Source: Anas platyrhynchos
Taxonomy: Eukaryota > Chordata > Aves > Anseriformes > Anatidae
Length of the DNA: 64,000 bases
Assembly: GCF_047663525.1 (NCBI RefSeq)
Contig: NC_092606.1
Coordinates: 3,842,501-3,906,500, forward strand
Direction of reading: 5' to 3'
The notes under the pieces are model-generated. The model did no database searches and had not been told where the DNA came from. It saw only the letters and a list, made by a program, of their open reading frames with translations. Of the stretch, positions 1 to 12,400 are shown in pieces (the stretch's first letter is position 1; the number at the start of each line of letters is the position of its first letter). Made by a program: the position numbers and the translations under genes.

Positions 1-66
1 TGCAGCCCGAGGCCAACTTCTTGCCGTCAGGAGACCAGGCGATGCTGAGCACCCAGTGTCGGTGGC
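1..66 (-). CDS. NLE1: NLE1 coding exon 5 (WD repeat 2, truncated by window)
   Basis: Starts after a CTGCCAG acceptor at 67-73 and encodes [20 protein letters not shown] up to the window edge. The rest of the propeller is outside the window. Confidence 0.92.
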
Positions 67-1122
67 CTGGCAGAGAAAGCGTGAGCAAGAGTGAGCGGAG
101 AGCTGCACCGACCTGGCCCCAGCACGCAGCACTCCCAGGACAAAAGAAAATCCTGCATGTTCCTCATCCTTTCTTCACTTCAGTAGTGGAAGAGAGCAAC
201 TCCCCTCCAAGGGAAGGTGCCATGTGGCTGGCACAGCACCCAAGGGCTGCTCTGTGTCCCCCTGGGCAGGGGGAAGGATCCCTGCGGGCCTTCAGGAGCC
301 GCCCCCTGGCACACCCCACACCCACCTTTGGCTGTGAACTGCGGCGTCTCCGTGCTGAGGTCCCAGAAGCGGACCGTGGTGTCTCCAGAGCCACTCGCCA
401 GGTACCTGCGACAGGAGAAAGAGCCAGGCTCAGCACGGTGACCCTGCCTTGCCCCGAGCCCCCCGCCTGCACCCAGCCCCTCGTACTTTCCCGTGGGGCT
501 GAAGGCGACGGAGATGACAGCCTCAGTGTGCCCCTCCAGGGAGCTGGTGCAGCGGGTCACTGCCCGCACCCTGAACACCGCCTGCGGCTGGTAGACGATG
601 TCCAGCACCTTCTCTGTCTCCACCGCCTGCCCCGCCAAGGTCTTCTCCAGCGACACCACGATCTCGGCATCGCGGAAGAAGAAGGCCAAGGGCACCGGTT
701 CGTCCTGCAAGAGAAGGGGCAGGAGCGATAGCGCGGGGCAGCCCAGGTGCCGGGACGCCCGGTGCCCCCCGGCCTCACCTCCTGCAGCAGCGCGTTGCAC
801 ACCAGCTGCAGCTCTCCCGGCGTGATGCGGAGCGGGACATCGAAGGGGGACCCCAGGGGCTCCCCGGATTCATCGCGGAACTGGATCAGGAGCCGCTCCA
901 CGTCCTCGGGAGGCGCCGCGCCCTGCGGGACAGCGGGCTCAGCACCGGGACCCCGGCAGCACAGCCCGGGGGCACGGCGGGGCCCAGACGCCCCACGCCG
1001 GGCCGGTAGCGGCCCCCCTTAGCGAGCACCCCTCCGAGGGACGGGGCCCTACGGGGGACCCCCACAGCAGCCAGGGGGTCCCGGAGCGCCCCGTCCCCCC
1101 CCGGTGCCCCCCTCACCGCCAT
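1..1122 (-). CDS. NLE1: NLE1, Notchless homolog 1 (5' part, five exons, cut by window edge)
   Basis: NLE1 (yeast Rsa4) is a nucleolar assembly factor. It is removed from pre-60S ribosomes by the AAA ATPase midasin (MDN1/Rea1) and was also described as a Notch modulator. Coding exons read on the minus strand: 1122-1117, 922-779, 704-487, 405-326, 66-1. Phases agree at every junction (cumulative 6, 150, 368, 448 nt), so the window holds about 171 of roughly 485 residues expected for the family. Seen: the N-terminal NLE ubiquitin-like domain (about residues 10-95), with [18 protein letters not shown] and [10 protein letters not shown], then the first WD repeats with [36 protein letters not shown] and [20 protein letters not shown]. 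The glutamate in FRDAEI (residue 64) fits the family's metal-coordinating residue that docks on the midasin MIDAS domain; this match is my inference. The rest of the propeller lies before position 1. Confidence 0.95.
326..405 (-). CDS. NLE1: NLE1 coding exon 4 (WD repeat 1 end)
   Basis: 80 nt encoding [19 protein letters not shown] and the linker to the next WD repeat. Acceptor TCGCAG, donor GTGGGT. The terminal glycine codon is split G plus GC with exon 5. Confidence 0.94.
487..704 (-). CDS. NLE1: NLE1 coding exon 3 (end of NLE domain, first WD repeat)
   Basis: 218 nt, residues 51-123. It carries [34 protein letters not shown] and the start of WD repeat 1 ([19 protein letters not shown]). 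The donor at 486-481 is GTACGA, a weak match to consensus. The split lysine codon (AA plus G) joins cleanly to exon 4, which supports this boundary. Confidence 0.93.
779..922 (-). CDS. NLE1: NLE1 coding exon 2 (NLE domain, first half)
   Basis: 144 nt, residues 3-50, phase 0 at both ends. It encodes the start of the ubiquitin-like NLE domain ([32 protein letters not shown]). Donor GTGAGG at 778-773. Confidence 0.93.
1117..1122 (-). CDS. NLE1: NLE1 coding exon 1 (two codons)
   Basis: The ATG GCG at 1122-1117 is followed at once by a GTGAGG donor. The next exon opens in phase 0 with Gly-Ala-Ala-Pro-Pro-Glu-Asp-Val and runs into the conserved ERLLIQF start of the NLE domain. The short Met-Ala exon is chosen because exon 2 has a good acceptor (CCCGCAG) at 923-929 and no earlier in-frame ATG in the exon. 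A purine at -3 (A of CACATGG) and G at +4 give a strong start context. Confidence 0.82.
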
Positions 1123-1300
1123 GTGCGCGCTGCTGCCCGCGTGCGCCGGAAGCGGCCGCGCCGCCGGGGCGGGACCGGGGGGAGCCGGGCGCGGCGCTGC
1201 TGCCCCCCGGCGGCCGGCGGGGGCTCGGGGAAACGCAGGTTCGAGACCCCCCTGAGCACGGACTCGGTCCCCGCCGGTCATGGCTTTCCCGGTAGTGGCC
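1123..1300 (-). promoter_or_regulatory. NLE1: NLE1 5' leader and CpG-rich promoter
   Basis: GC- and CpG-rich DNA directly upstream of the NLE1 start codon, continuous with the GC-rich first exons. A CCGGAAG element at 1146-1152 matches the ETS/GABPA core typical of housekeeping ribosome-biogenesis promoters. No TATA box is seen. The transcription start cannot be set from sequence alone. Confidence 0.55.
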
Positions 1301-2039
1301 ACCGAGATGCTTTTTTAATACCTTTCTCACACGTAACGCTGTAAAAGCGTAAGGAGGCTCCTAGATTGTTACATTGTCGTGTACAAAAATAAAGTAATTC
1401 TGCAGCCTGTGCCTTGCCCGTGTTAGTAGGAGGGCTGGGCTGCAGAGTGGAGTGTTTTATCCGCCATAAAAAAACACTGGCTCCATGGGCTCCGCACCAA
1501 GGACAGAGACTCAACCCTGCTATGCAAAACACAGCAAGAAATACAGCATCTCCTGTCCCACCCAGCACAAACCAGTGACAAGCATGGCAAGCATCAGGTG
1601 TCCGTAGCCTCCAGCACTCTATCAAAATTCAATACTGCCTACACACAGAAGAGGGAAACCAAACCAACCACAGAATACTGTCTTACCAGTTCGCCACCAT
1701 TCAAACAAAACAGCTTAGAGAAATTACCCAAAGCAAGAGCTCAGCCAGTCAGTGACAGCTCCCAAGGCCATGTCTGTGCACCCTGGAGGAGCAGGCTGGT
1801 CCCATGAGTGAGATGGGACCTTGCCAGCCATTTCTCCCTGCTTTTTGTTCCAAAAGTATTTCTGATCAAGCCCTAGAATTTATTGAAATGATTCTTAGTA
1901 TACTACGTCATCCCATTACAAGATTAATTAGCGTTTGCAAATGTACCAAGGACAAACATTTCAGGTGTTTTTTGTTTTTTTTATGAACCCATAAGACCCA
2001 CCTTTAAAAAACATGTAAACTCAAATCCCATCAAAACAG
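1301..2039. other. NLE1-AKAP10 intergenic spacer
   Basis: No gene is supported. The short frames on both strands have no recognisable domain and no splice context. On the minus strand there is an AATAAA at 1884-1879 that could serve as a distal AKAP10 polyadenylation signal. A plus-strand AATAAA near 1388 has no gene ending at it. Confidence 0.5.
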
Positions 2040-3493
2040 AAAATTGACACAAGTTTTAATATTTATATATTTTAAATCAAAACACAATTAAATATAGTAT
2101 GCTTTAAGTACACGAATACTTGGGCATGAGAGAAATAAGAGGTGGTACATAGTACCAAAAACCTATACACAGCCTTTTTTGCTTTTTTTTTCTTATAGAT
2201 AATACAGTGTCTCTATACAATCAAATATTGCAACAGTATAACACTTGCTAGTCAATCAAGATACTCTGAACATTGGAGATGATTTCTTTGCAAAGTGATT
2301 TTTTGCACAAGTTCAAGGAAAAAAAGCAATCATAAGAGTTAAATAAAAACCAAAATGGAAGTTTTGTATACTAAAAATGCAGCGATAACATAACAGTGAC
2401 ACAGAGTGTTTTTGATACTCTGCAAAATCAAGTTGCTGGGAAAAATAGAGGTGCCGTGTCACATCGTGGCTTTTTTTTTTTTTTTTTACTTAAACTAAAG
2501 GTTTTGCAAATTGCAAGTGTTGACAACATCAGGGAAAAGGTGGCTGAAGGTCATTAAAAATTATTTTTCTTTGTAAACCAAACCTCTGGAATTAGATACT
2601 ACGCTGGTTTGAGGACAACAAGTTATGGAGAATGGCAGCAGCACATGGCAGTAATTACTTTTTTCCTTGCTTGTGGGATGGAAAGAAAAAAGATGGAGCA
2701 GGCTACTGGCTACGATCTCCTCAAAGCACAGGCTGCATTCAGAGCCAACGCTCGGGAGCAGAGGGCTGCACAAGCACAAGACTGGCTTTCAAGTCTGCTC
2801 GAGTGGGCTGTGTGTCTGAAGCAGGGGATGAGTGTGTGCAGGTGTAAGAGCTCGACAAGGAAGAGTTACGCTGTCCAGGCTTCGCTCCTGATCATTCTAC
2901 ACTGCCTTCAAAGTTAATGGAGTTATGAAGTAAAATACATTTATCTTACAGGTGAATGCTCATCTATTTCAAGTAAGGAAAAATAAAACTTAAAACTTTT
3001 TAGGTCATTCACTGCCAATAAATTCACCATTTCAGGTTCGCTTCTCCAATGGCCAATGTCAGGGACACATCCCGTGGCATTTGCAGTTATATAATTAAAA
3101 ATTACAGGTAGAACTAGAAACTACAGCAAAACCTTCCCCTCTTTGTGGCTTGTGTCCCATTCCAGATATTTTGCTTAAAAGTCTTTTTGAGACGGGGTCA
3201 AGTATTTGTGAAGTTGATCACAGTTACTCAATGACACGTTCATAAGTGGTGTCTTCCTCTCTAAAAACCATCCTTGTGAACGCCACATACAACAGGAAAA
3301 AGTGTTTCTTCACGCTCTACAGTGGAGGTACAGGATTGCTTCTTTTTAATTCTTCCTTATCAATGAGGGAGATATCAGCGGTTGGAGTAACAGTGCTTTG
3401 TTTTTATTGGCTGTGTTAAAGAATCCACCCAAAGGGAAAGTTCACTCATTCTCAAAGCAGAAAGCCAGATTTCCTGTTCTGGCATTTCTAAAA
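2040..3493 (-). other. AKAP10: AKAP10 3' untranslated region (end approximate)
   Basis: AT-rich, stop-dense sequence following the TGA. A likely end is an ATTAAA at 2060-2055 followed on the transcript strand by GT/T-rich sequence. Other candidates are AATAAA at 3408-3403 (only about 90 nt after the stop) and AATAAA at 1884-1879 (a longer form). It contains a 17-nt T tract on the plus strand (A tract in the transcript) at 2471-2487. Cleavage sites are inferred, not proven. Confidence 0.55.
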
Positions 3494-3499
3494 TCATAG
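3494..3499 (-). CDS. AKAP10: AKAP10 coding exon 15 start (last codon and stop)
   Basis: After a TTTTTCAG acceptor only CTA TGA remains, giving the C-terminal leucine and stop. This restores the family's TKL terminus, known as a PDZ ligand. The exon is otherwise 3' untranslated. Confidence 0.87.
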   Translation of the reverse strand, partial: L

Positions 3500-6400
3500 C
3501 TGAAAAAGGAAGAACAGGGTTAGAGTTCATCTTACCCTAAAACATACACATCAATCACTCAACAGAAAGACATTTTGTGTTTACAAGTGTTGAAGCCAGG
3601 TATGCTTATGAGTTTGGGAGAGAAGAAATGCTACTCTCAATCTTCCAATTACAGTAACTATGCTTGCTTAATTGAATCCAGAGCATCTGCAGCCACTTGA
3701 CATTTCTAAATATTGTGCTGAGTGACTTTGTCATCCAGTCAGACTGGAATTATAGAATTAAGTACAATTATTATAAGTCATTTAAATATAACTATTCCAA
3801 AAAAAACCCACAAGAACTATGGACCGTCCATTCAAGCCTAATCACTAGGATTTGGCACAGTTACTTTCAATAATTAAGAATAAGTAACATGAAAAAGTCA
3901 GATGCCCAAATGCTCAAAAGCCAGGAGTATCAGATTCTATACTTGATAAACTACTGTCTTCATTATTTCACAAAAAGTTTGGTACATCAGAACTTTCCTT
4001 TTTTTTTAGAAGACAACACATAAGTTTTAGTGGTAATTTAGGCAAATACACTATTTCATGGTAAAGAATGCTAATAAGCGTGAACTTAAACAAGGAATTG
4101 CAATGCTGATCCTGCAGCACATATCACCTTCTTACCTAATAAGGCAGATTGTAAATACTCGAACAGAGACAATTTCAAGATTTGCACAGGAGAAGCACCA
4201 CAGGTGGTACAGCAAGAGCTCTGCTCCTCCCACGCTGGCTCAAGCCACATAAGGGCACACTGCTTTTCCACCCTCTTACCTTTGTAATCTTCTCTGAACG
4301 CTGTTCACATTGTGCCTGCTGCATAACATCATTGACTATCATCTTTGCTATCCTCCAAGCCATCTCTTCTTGAGCCTGCCATAGCAAAAACATCCCAAAT
4401 ACAAATGGTTTGAAGTTCGTAAAATAATGTGGTGCCCTCAACATAGTTCATGTACTCAACCTTGGATACGCAGTTAGCTTTCACAGCTCAGTGACTTGGA
4501 GTAAGCATATCCTCCCTTGATGTAAATGCACCTTGGTTTCCAAGTACAGCATTAACTTCAATTAACATGAACATTTACTGCTTGATGCAATTTCCAAAAC
4601 ATTTGGTAAGGTTTTTAGACTTATCCGTTGGGAACATGTCCAAGCCACTCCAGAGGGGAGAAATGCAGCCTGCAACCCACATAGAGTGGTCACTTCACGG
4701 TAAAACCAAAGAACAGCACCTCCACACTTACTTGAGGATTTATCTTAAAACACTGTAATAAGAAACCCCTTGACTGCAAGCACACAATTAACTATTTTAT
4801 TAAACTATTCAGCACTGTCAAAAAAACCAAATTGTTTCACTGGTGCATGCAATTTGATGATACTTATCACAGTGTCACAGTTGTTTGGTGTATCAGACCT
4901 ATTCAGAATCTGAATGGTAAAGTATGTCACAAGGACAAGAAAAAAAGAGTACACACCTCATCTGTGTTTCCTTGAACCCATTTCTTCATTGCTTGTGAAA
5001 ACATGGACCCTAGTTGAGATTAAAAAAAAAACAGCAAACAAGGTATATTAGCGAGCTCTGTGGCACATCTCTACAAAAGCTATTTCCTTCTATCCTTCTG
5101 AAGGGTTTGCACTGCTGGTGTTAGAGAACACAGAAAAGGAATAAAAGACAAGGGATTACAGGGAGCCATGGTTCACTAGACTCTGAGTCCAAATCATTCC
5201 TTTTTACCAGAAAGCAGAGTTGAAAAGCTGCATTAACAGCGGATCTCAAACTGAGTGGGAAGCATGTGGAGAGCTGAAGTTCTTTTTCATCTTGAGACCA
5301 AATCTTTCAAGGTTTGATCATCAGCTCAGCTGCTAGCAGCTTTCATCCCTGCCAGGTTCCACTGACAGCTCCAACCCCCACAGGCTGCTCATGATCCCAG
5401 GAGTCCAGCTGGACCAGAAAAGCACAATTTGGCTAGGGAACCAGGCCAGAGATGGGTTTTGCCTCAGTACAGGACAATTCCCTAAACATCTCTATTTGGC
5501 TTTAAACAGAGCTTGAAAGAGACAAGAACCTTTCTTATCTTGACTGAAGAGAAGAAGAGAATAGTTTTGCATATGTGTATTGAAATTAAAAGAGGAAAGC
5601 AAACCTTTTGATTTTTTGACATCAGGCTCCGGTTCAGATTCTCTGATAAACTGTCCCAGGTCACTGACTCGTCCAAATGTCATCTTCCTGCAGAGAAAAG
5701 GAAGAAAGGGACCGCACAGGTTACCACGAGAACTCCAGTAATAGGGAAAGTTCTCAATCGGAGAAACAAAAACAAGTCTACAATACAATAAAGGCTCCAG
5801 TAAAATGCCATTTTTTCTTACACCAATTACCACCTTTTCCACCTAGAAATGATGTACTGGGAAAAATTTCCCGTCCTCCTTGTGTATCTGAATTCAGAGC
5901 CTATCTTAAAAATTCTAGGAACTACAAGTAGGCAAATGCTTCAGCTCAACCATAACATCAACAGGCAGAGCTATCAAGTGCTCTACGCTATTATAAAACA
6001 CGTCATCAGGAGAAAACAGTTTACAGTACTTAAAGGGACAGAAGAGTGGCATGCAATAGCAAAGCAACTATAGAAACAAAGAATTTCTCTATGAGATCCA
6101 CAGAGCAGAAGAGTTTTATAACAAAGAGCAACTTAAGAAACAGGAAAACAGCAGTGGAGTCTGCTGATGAAGTACAAGCCCTTCTCTACCATGGAAGTAG
6201 GGAGAAACTGAAGATGTTCATTACAGTATCAAATTTTTGATACTGTAATGTGAGCTTTTTCTTTTTCTATTGCAATCCCAAATAGGAACTACTTTGCTGT
6301 ATATTTTGGAGTCAGAAGAGTAATAGCTAGGAGAAAAAAAATCTGTTGGAAATATTTTTCTGGCTGCCTTTCTGGTCAGAGAATCATTCACTATGATGCT

Positions 6401-9400
6401 GGTATTAAATCACACTAATGAAATAAAATTACTTTCAAATACTAGGATGTACTAATAATGCAACATTTAGTATTTACGCATACTCTCAGCGAAGAAGGAC
6501 ACAGCGAAAATGAAACGTGAAAAGTATGCTACAAAGAATGAGATGCACCGAATGAGCCTTACCCTGCATATGTTCGTTGATACAAAGATTCTGGATCCAG
6601 ACTTGCAGCATCTACAATTATTGCTTCATCAAAATTTTTCAGGATTTTAACGTTAGCCTTTTTGACACTGGACTACAAATAAAAATTCTAAGTATTAGTG
6701 CCCAATGCAAACAACTTGTATCTTCCTAACAAAATTACCATTTTAGTGCTTTAACACATAGATAAAAAAACTCCGTAACATCCATGCAAGCATAGAAGAA
6801 TTAGAGAGCATCTACACAACAATGAATTGCTAACACCATATGACATTGTTTTGAAACAGAGGATGACAACATTACATGACCAGAGCCAAAGACAATGTGC
6901 AGGTCAGCATACATACATGTAAAGACTGCTGTCTAAACATTATCAGCTGAATAGATCTGTGTGTGCATGCATATTATTTGTTTGAGTATTAACACTGAAC
7001 TACCACAAAAGCTGCAGCAGCTTCACTCATTCCTCTCATGCACCTGGTAAGCAACTCCTATTAAGTACTCTATGCATTCCCCACAAACGGAGAACAAACG
7101 TCTATCTTTTGGCCTGAAGCATTTACATAGGAACGTGAAAAAAGACAAGGAAACGTTTGAGCAACAGCAGGGAGAGCACAAATGTATAGCAATCTATTAG
7201 CACCTTAACTCAGAACAGAAATATTTATGGCAGCTGCCTTGCAAACACCTTTCCTGCTGGTCTGCGCAAGTGCTGTTCTTTATGCAAAAATATGCAGAGA
7301 TCTGCCTAGGAGCATCTCCAGCTAAGTAGGAATGCATACCACAAAATGCAGCACTTCCTTCCCAAGCATTCCAAGCAGGCCAATTACCAGAAGTTTCTCC
7401 TCCTACTACTATCAGGAGGCAGGGTAGTTTAAGATGGCAGAACAGATTTCATTCCCCACTTTTTTTTTTTTTTTTTAACTTAGTTGGGAGGTATAAAAAC
7501 ATTACAAGCAAGTAGTACAGCTTCCAGGTTGCTTGAACTGCAGTATGTCAGTACTGTTGGTCTACATTCCAGATTTAAACCCCCTGGTAACACTGCAGCA
7601 TTCAATAAAAGCAACTCAGCAGAAGCAGTTCTCACTTAGCTTTTCTGCTCTCAGCTGGGCTTGCAGTTTGCAAGCTGACCTGGTTACAGATAAGCTAGAA
7701 TCTGCTTATCCTCTCCCTCAACCACATTTAAATCAAGCAAAGCTAGAAGTTTTGGAACAGACAACTCTTTGTTAAAAAACATTTCTTTGATGTTGCTTGC
7801 ATGGTTACCAAATGTCATGTGCTCCACTGCCCACGTCTGAGGCTAGGCCCACATGGGAACCCAGCACCACATAGGGCAATAAAAAAGAAAGATGCTGGTC
7901 TGTGACCAGGGCACAGAGCAAATAGCCAGTGAACACCAGTGAAACTGGAAAGGTAAGAGCCAGAGAAGCCCAGCCACATTCTTGCTTCTACACAGTACTG
8001 CAAAGGAACAGCCACATAGCCCTAATCATGCTTAATGAACGAAAAGAATGCCCTATCCAACAACAGACTATTTTTTTATTGCCAGCTTTACATCAAATTA
8101 TAGACACACGAACAACACCCCCCACATCACTGCATCTCGGTGGAAGTAGTGTCTGCAGTGTGTATTTCTATGGAAATACAGTGTCAAAAGTATGTATTTC
8201 CAGCGTGCCAGAGGTCTCGCTAAGGTCAGGAGTCTGCCCATCTTCTACCAGACCAACATGACCAGCTACCCTAAGAACTACAGCATGGAAATACCTGCTG
8301 AGGCAAACTAATGAAAACCAGCTGGGAGAGATAAACTGTTATTACTCTATATGTGAATTGAGAGATGATGAACACTAGAACTGAGGGGAATTCTCTGTAC
8401 AGAGGTATGTCACTTTAGTGACACTGAACACCCAATCTGAATGTCCATATTTAAATTCCATAGTGTATTCTAGTGTCAAATTTGCCTAAAGTTGTAACTG
8501 GGGTGTTGTTCCCCCCAAATGCCGTTTTAAAATGTTCTTTAAAACGTTTATAAACAAAGTGTTTATAAAAAATGTTCTTAAGTGTTACAGCACTATGAAA
8601 CAGTCTTCGGTGATTAATTAACAACTTAATGAAAAAACATAACCTTGATTCAAAGAACTAAAAGCAGTGCAAGACTCCAAGGACAATGAATATGATAGAT
8701 ACAGTCCTGCGCCAACATCATGTTTCATCTTAGCAGGAGGCACAGTAAACATACCCTAACATAACACAAGATTTAGTAATGTTTAGTGATGCTAAAGAGG
8801 ATCAGGAAGCTTACAATTACAAGAAACCCTTACAGGGTATGAACTCTGATAGCAAGACAGGAAAGCAACTGCAGCATTTGCTAGAACAGAATTAAACCAA
8901 GACAGACATACCTGGGAGGCAGAGCCATCTGGGCCCCCTATGGAATCGCTATCAGGAGAACTGCCGGGCCCTTGAATGTTCAGTGCAATATTCCCTCCTG
9001 GAAATTCATCTCCTCGTACAGAATGGATGAGATCATTCAAGTATTTGTAATAAAGGTTGCTGGACAAGAAACCAGGCAAAAAAACCTGAGAGACAGAAGA
9101 AGTCCCCTTAATCACAGCAGGCCTGCACGACTGCTGTAGATCATTTGTAAAACAGAAGAGACACACAAATATCTCAGTCCTTGTGTAGATGGTACACAAG
9201 TGTTCAGGTATGGAACTATTCTGGATTAGCTATTGAATTGCTTTCAAGCCTACTGCAAAATGAAACAACAGTTATGTTTTAACTGAATTCCCCACAGACT
9301 GGAACTAAAATTGAGATTTTCCTTCTTCTAGAAAGGCCTGACAACCCCACAGCCTTACAGCTATCTTACCAGACTGTTCAGAAACCAGCAGCAGCTCAAG

Positions 9401-12400
9401 AATCAAGCCATCAATCTAGTACCCTGTATCCTAAGGTTACGCTGTTATCCACAGCACTGGTATCATACCTGCAAACTACTACTAGCAGTTGCAAACAACT
9501 ATTACTAGCATGAAGAAAAATTTTGTTAAAAAAAATGTAAAATAAGCTGTTGATAACAATTCATACATGGGGGAATTCCGTTACTCCCAATAATATGCAA
9601 CGATTTGCAGATTAACCACTTTGTGGTATCTTTCCACAGTAGGCTGGGGAAAATACCAAATTTTACTAATTCTATTATTCATGTAAACAGTAAATTATTA
9701 AAATAAGAGGACAAGTTGGAGATGGCAAATGGAATTTGCAAGTCTGATGCTACAAGATCTTCCCATTATCTTCACTAACTGCCAAAACCATTCTGAAGAG
9801 GGTGTCTCACCGTCTCCATGGTAGTCCACGCCTGCCGTAAGGGAGTAGTGAAACAGTTAGGGAGAGGGCCACCTTCCCTGCAGATGTTGGATTCAATCTC
9901 TAACCTCACAGAGTCATCAAACCCAAGAGGATGCGTGGCTTGAAGGGAGAAGTACCTGCAGCACCAGACAGGGGAAGAAGACAACAAAAACGCTTTGCAA
10001 AATTTGGCAGTGTTAGTACCTACCCTTTTCCACTGGAGGCCATTAACCATGCTGCAGCCACTAGATGGTGCTGGCTTCAAAATGTACGTACAACTGACAG
10101 TAACTAAGTGCAGGGAGAAAAAAGTCCCCAATTCACAGAAACATTTTTTGATAAAGCCTTGCCCTGAAGATACAGATAAAAGAAACAGAGCATCATGTGA
10201 TTACTGATTAGCAGACTCCTACACAGCTTTGTAACAAAGAAGCAGGAATGAAGCAGAGGACACCCAGAACTCTGAAGCAGCATTTGCTCATCATTAAAAA
10301 CAGTTTCACAACGGAGGGTAACAAAGGTGTGTGACTAATGCAAGTGGGTTCTTTGCTTCCTCTCCAAATTTTATTTCCTATCAGGACAGTAACTCAACAA
10401 GCTTATGGCAACAAGCCTTACACTTCAGCTTCTGGAAGTACTTTTTATGTCCATCCTCCAGTTGCACTGTTGCTAAGCTGAAGCACAAAAAGGAAAGAAG
10501 TTACACTACTGAGAGTGAAAATGACAATAAAAGGGGACTGGTTGCTTCCTAACCAAAATAAGGACCATCTTTTGAAATATTAATAACAAGCTCTACATGG
10601 CTTTTACTATGTGTGGTAAAAGCACTTGCAGCCTACGTTAAATGACTAAGAGTACCTGAAATTAAAGACTTTTCTACACTTAACACTGCTATAACGGTTT
10701 AGAACTTACACGTTTTCATATAGCAACCAAGTAGCTTCAATATTTTATGGCCAAACATTAACTGAAGCAATCAAGTCCTGAAAATTCTGATTTTTGTTTA
10801 AGAACAAAGTCTTTATCAGGATTTTATCCTTATGTGTAAGGAAACATTCTAAGAGCTGTTGTACATACACACATACACTGAAGGTCGCCTAAATAAAATG
10901 CATTTCAGCAAAACAATGCAAGACTGCACAGCATTTGAAAATTAAAAGTTCCTCTTGCACATGGCAACACAGAAGGGCAAAGACAAAATTAGAGCTTCAG
11001 AAACATAATTGTTGAACTCCCTCACTTGTCATATAAAATCATGGCGTCATTCTGTGCTTCTTGCCCATCATACTGGCCTTTTTTGGCAGCAAGTTGAGAC
11101 TGGAAGTTATCTGCTGCCAACCAGAACTGCAATACATTAACTGCTTCTTCTTTCTCCATGTACTAGAAGGGAAATTAAAAATAAAGTTTCAGCAAGAAAA
11201 CATAACAAGCACAAACAAACTTCCTCCATACCACTTAAAGTAAAAAACAGCCCATAAATTTGTGACACAAAATTATCAAAGGCATATAAATACTTTGTAT
11301 TGTCTGATAGTGCTGCAGACAGAATTAGCTTGTTACATTCTGTTTAAAAAAAAGAGCTTGCGACATTTCTTTTCTGCACAGAGTTTTGCATTTAGTTTCC
11401 AAACAATTACTTGTTTACATCATACTGAAAGACATAGGAAAAGCTATTTTCATGCTACACTTAGTTTACAGCATGTCTCAGCTTCCCAGCTTGCCATTCC
11501 AAACTATATTGGCTTATCAGACTATCAGGACAATTATCTTACTCCTAACAGATGATTCCCTAGAGGTACAGGACCCCACAGCTGTAAAACCTCACAGTTA
11601 TCCTATTGCATTTAATCCCAGAAAAAAGAGATACACCTCATCTCTTTGGTTATATTTAAGGTGCTTGGTTATACGTATTTTCTCATATTTAATATATTTT
11701 CCACATGATAGAATGGAATCAAGAAAACAAATCACAACCCCAATACTCACCTCAGAGAAATAGAACAGGGCTGATTCACAGAAAAGTATGTCAGCTAGAT
11801 AAACAGTCCCACTAGTCAGCACCTCGATCTGATATTTACAGAAATGATGACTTCGCAAAAATTCACTAAAGTGCCTGCACACGAAATAACGATTAGTCAT
11901 TAAGGGCCAACAGCATTCAATACACTTTGTGAACCAATTAGTTCTTGCCCCAGAAGTCTTACTATTTCAGTCAGACAAAAGGAAGACGGGCAAGAAAAAA
12001 ACATGCAGGGTATACAAATGACATGGGAACAGTATAAGGAACGCATTAATAGCATGCAAGTACAACTTCAGCAAGCAATCACAAGAACAGATTTGGAGAA
12101 AGAGATCTGAGCACCACTTCAAGTATAGGAGGCTACACAGAACAGCAATTTTATGGTCGTCTTCATAAGCATTTTAAATGAACCACCTTTTGCAAAAGGA
12201 CAACAAACACAAGAAGCCAAACCATTCCTTCAACTTACTCTTGTTCCATTGCATTAAACACTATTGACTGTGCTGTAACAAAGCAGTTAGGATCCACTTG
12301 TCCATCTTCACCACAAATCTTTGCTGCAAAGAAAGACTGGGTTAATTTTAACGCACGTTTGGTTTAAAAAAGCTGAAAGACATGAGCGATGACTAGTTAA

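Noticed and set aside
1383..1400. Plus-strand AATAAA near 1388 as a gene end
   Set aside because: No plus-strand gene precedes it; the genes on both sides are on the minus strand.
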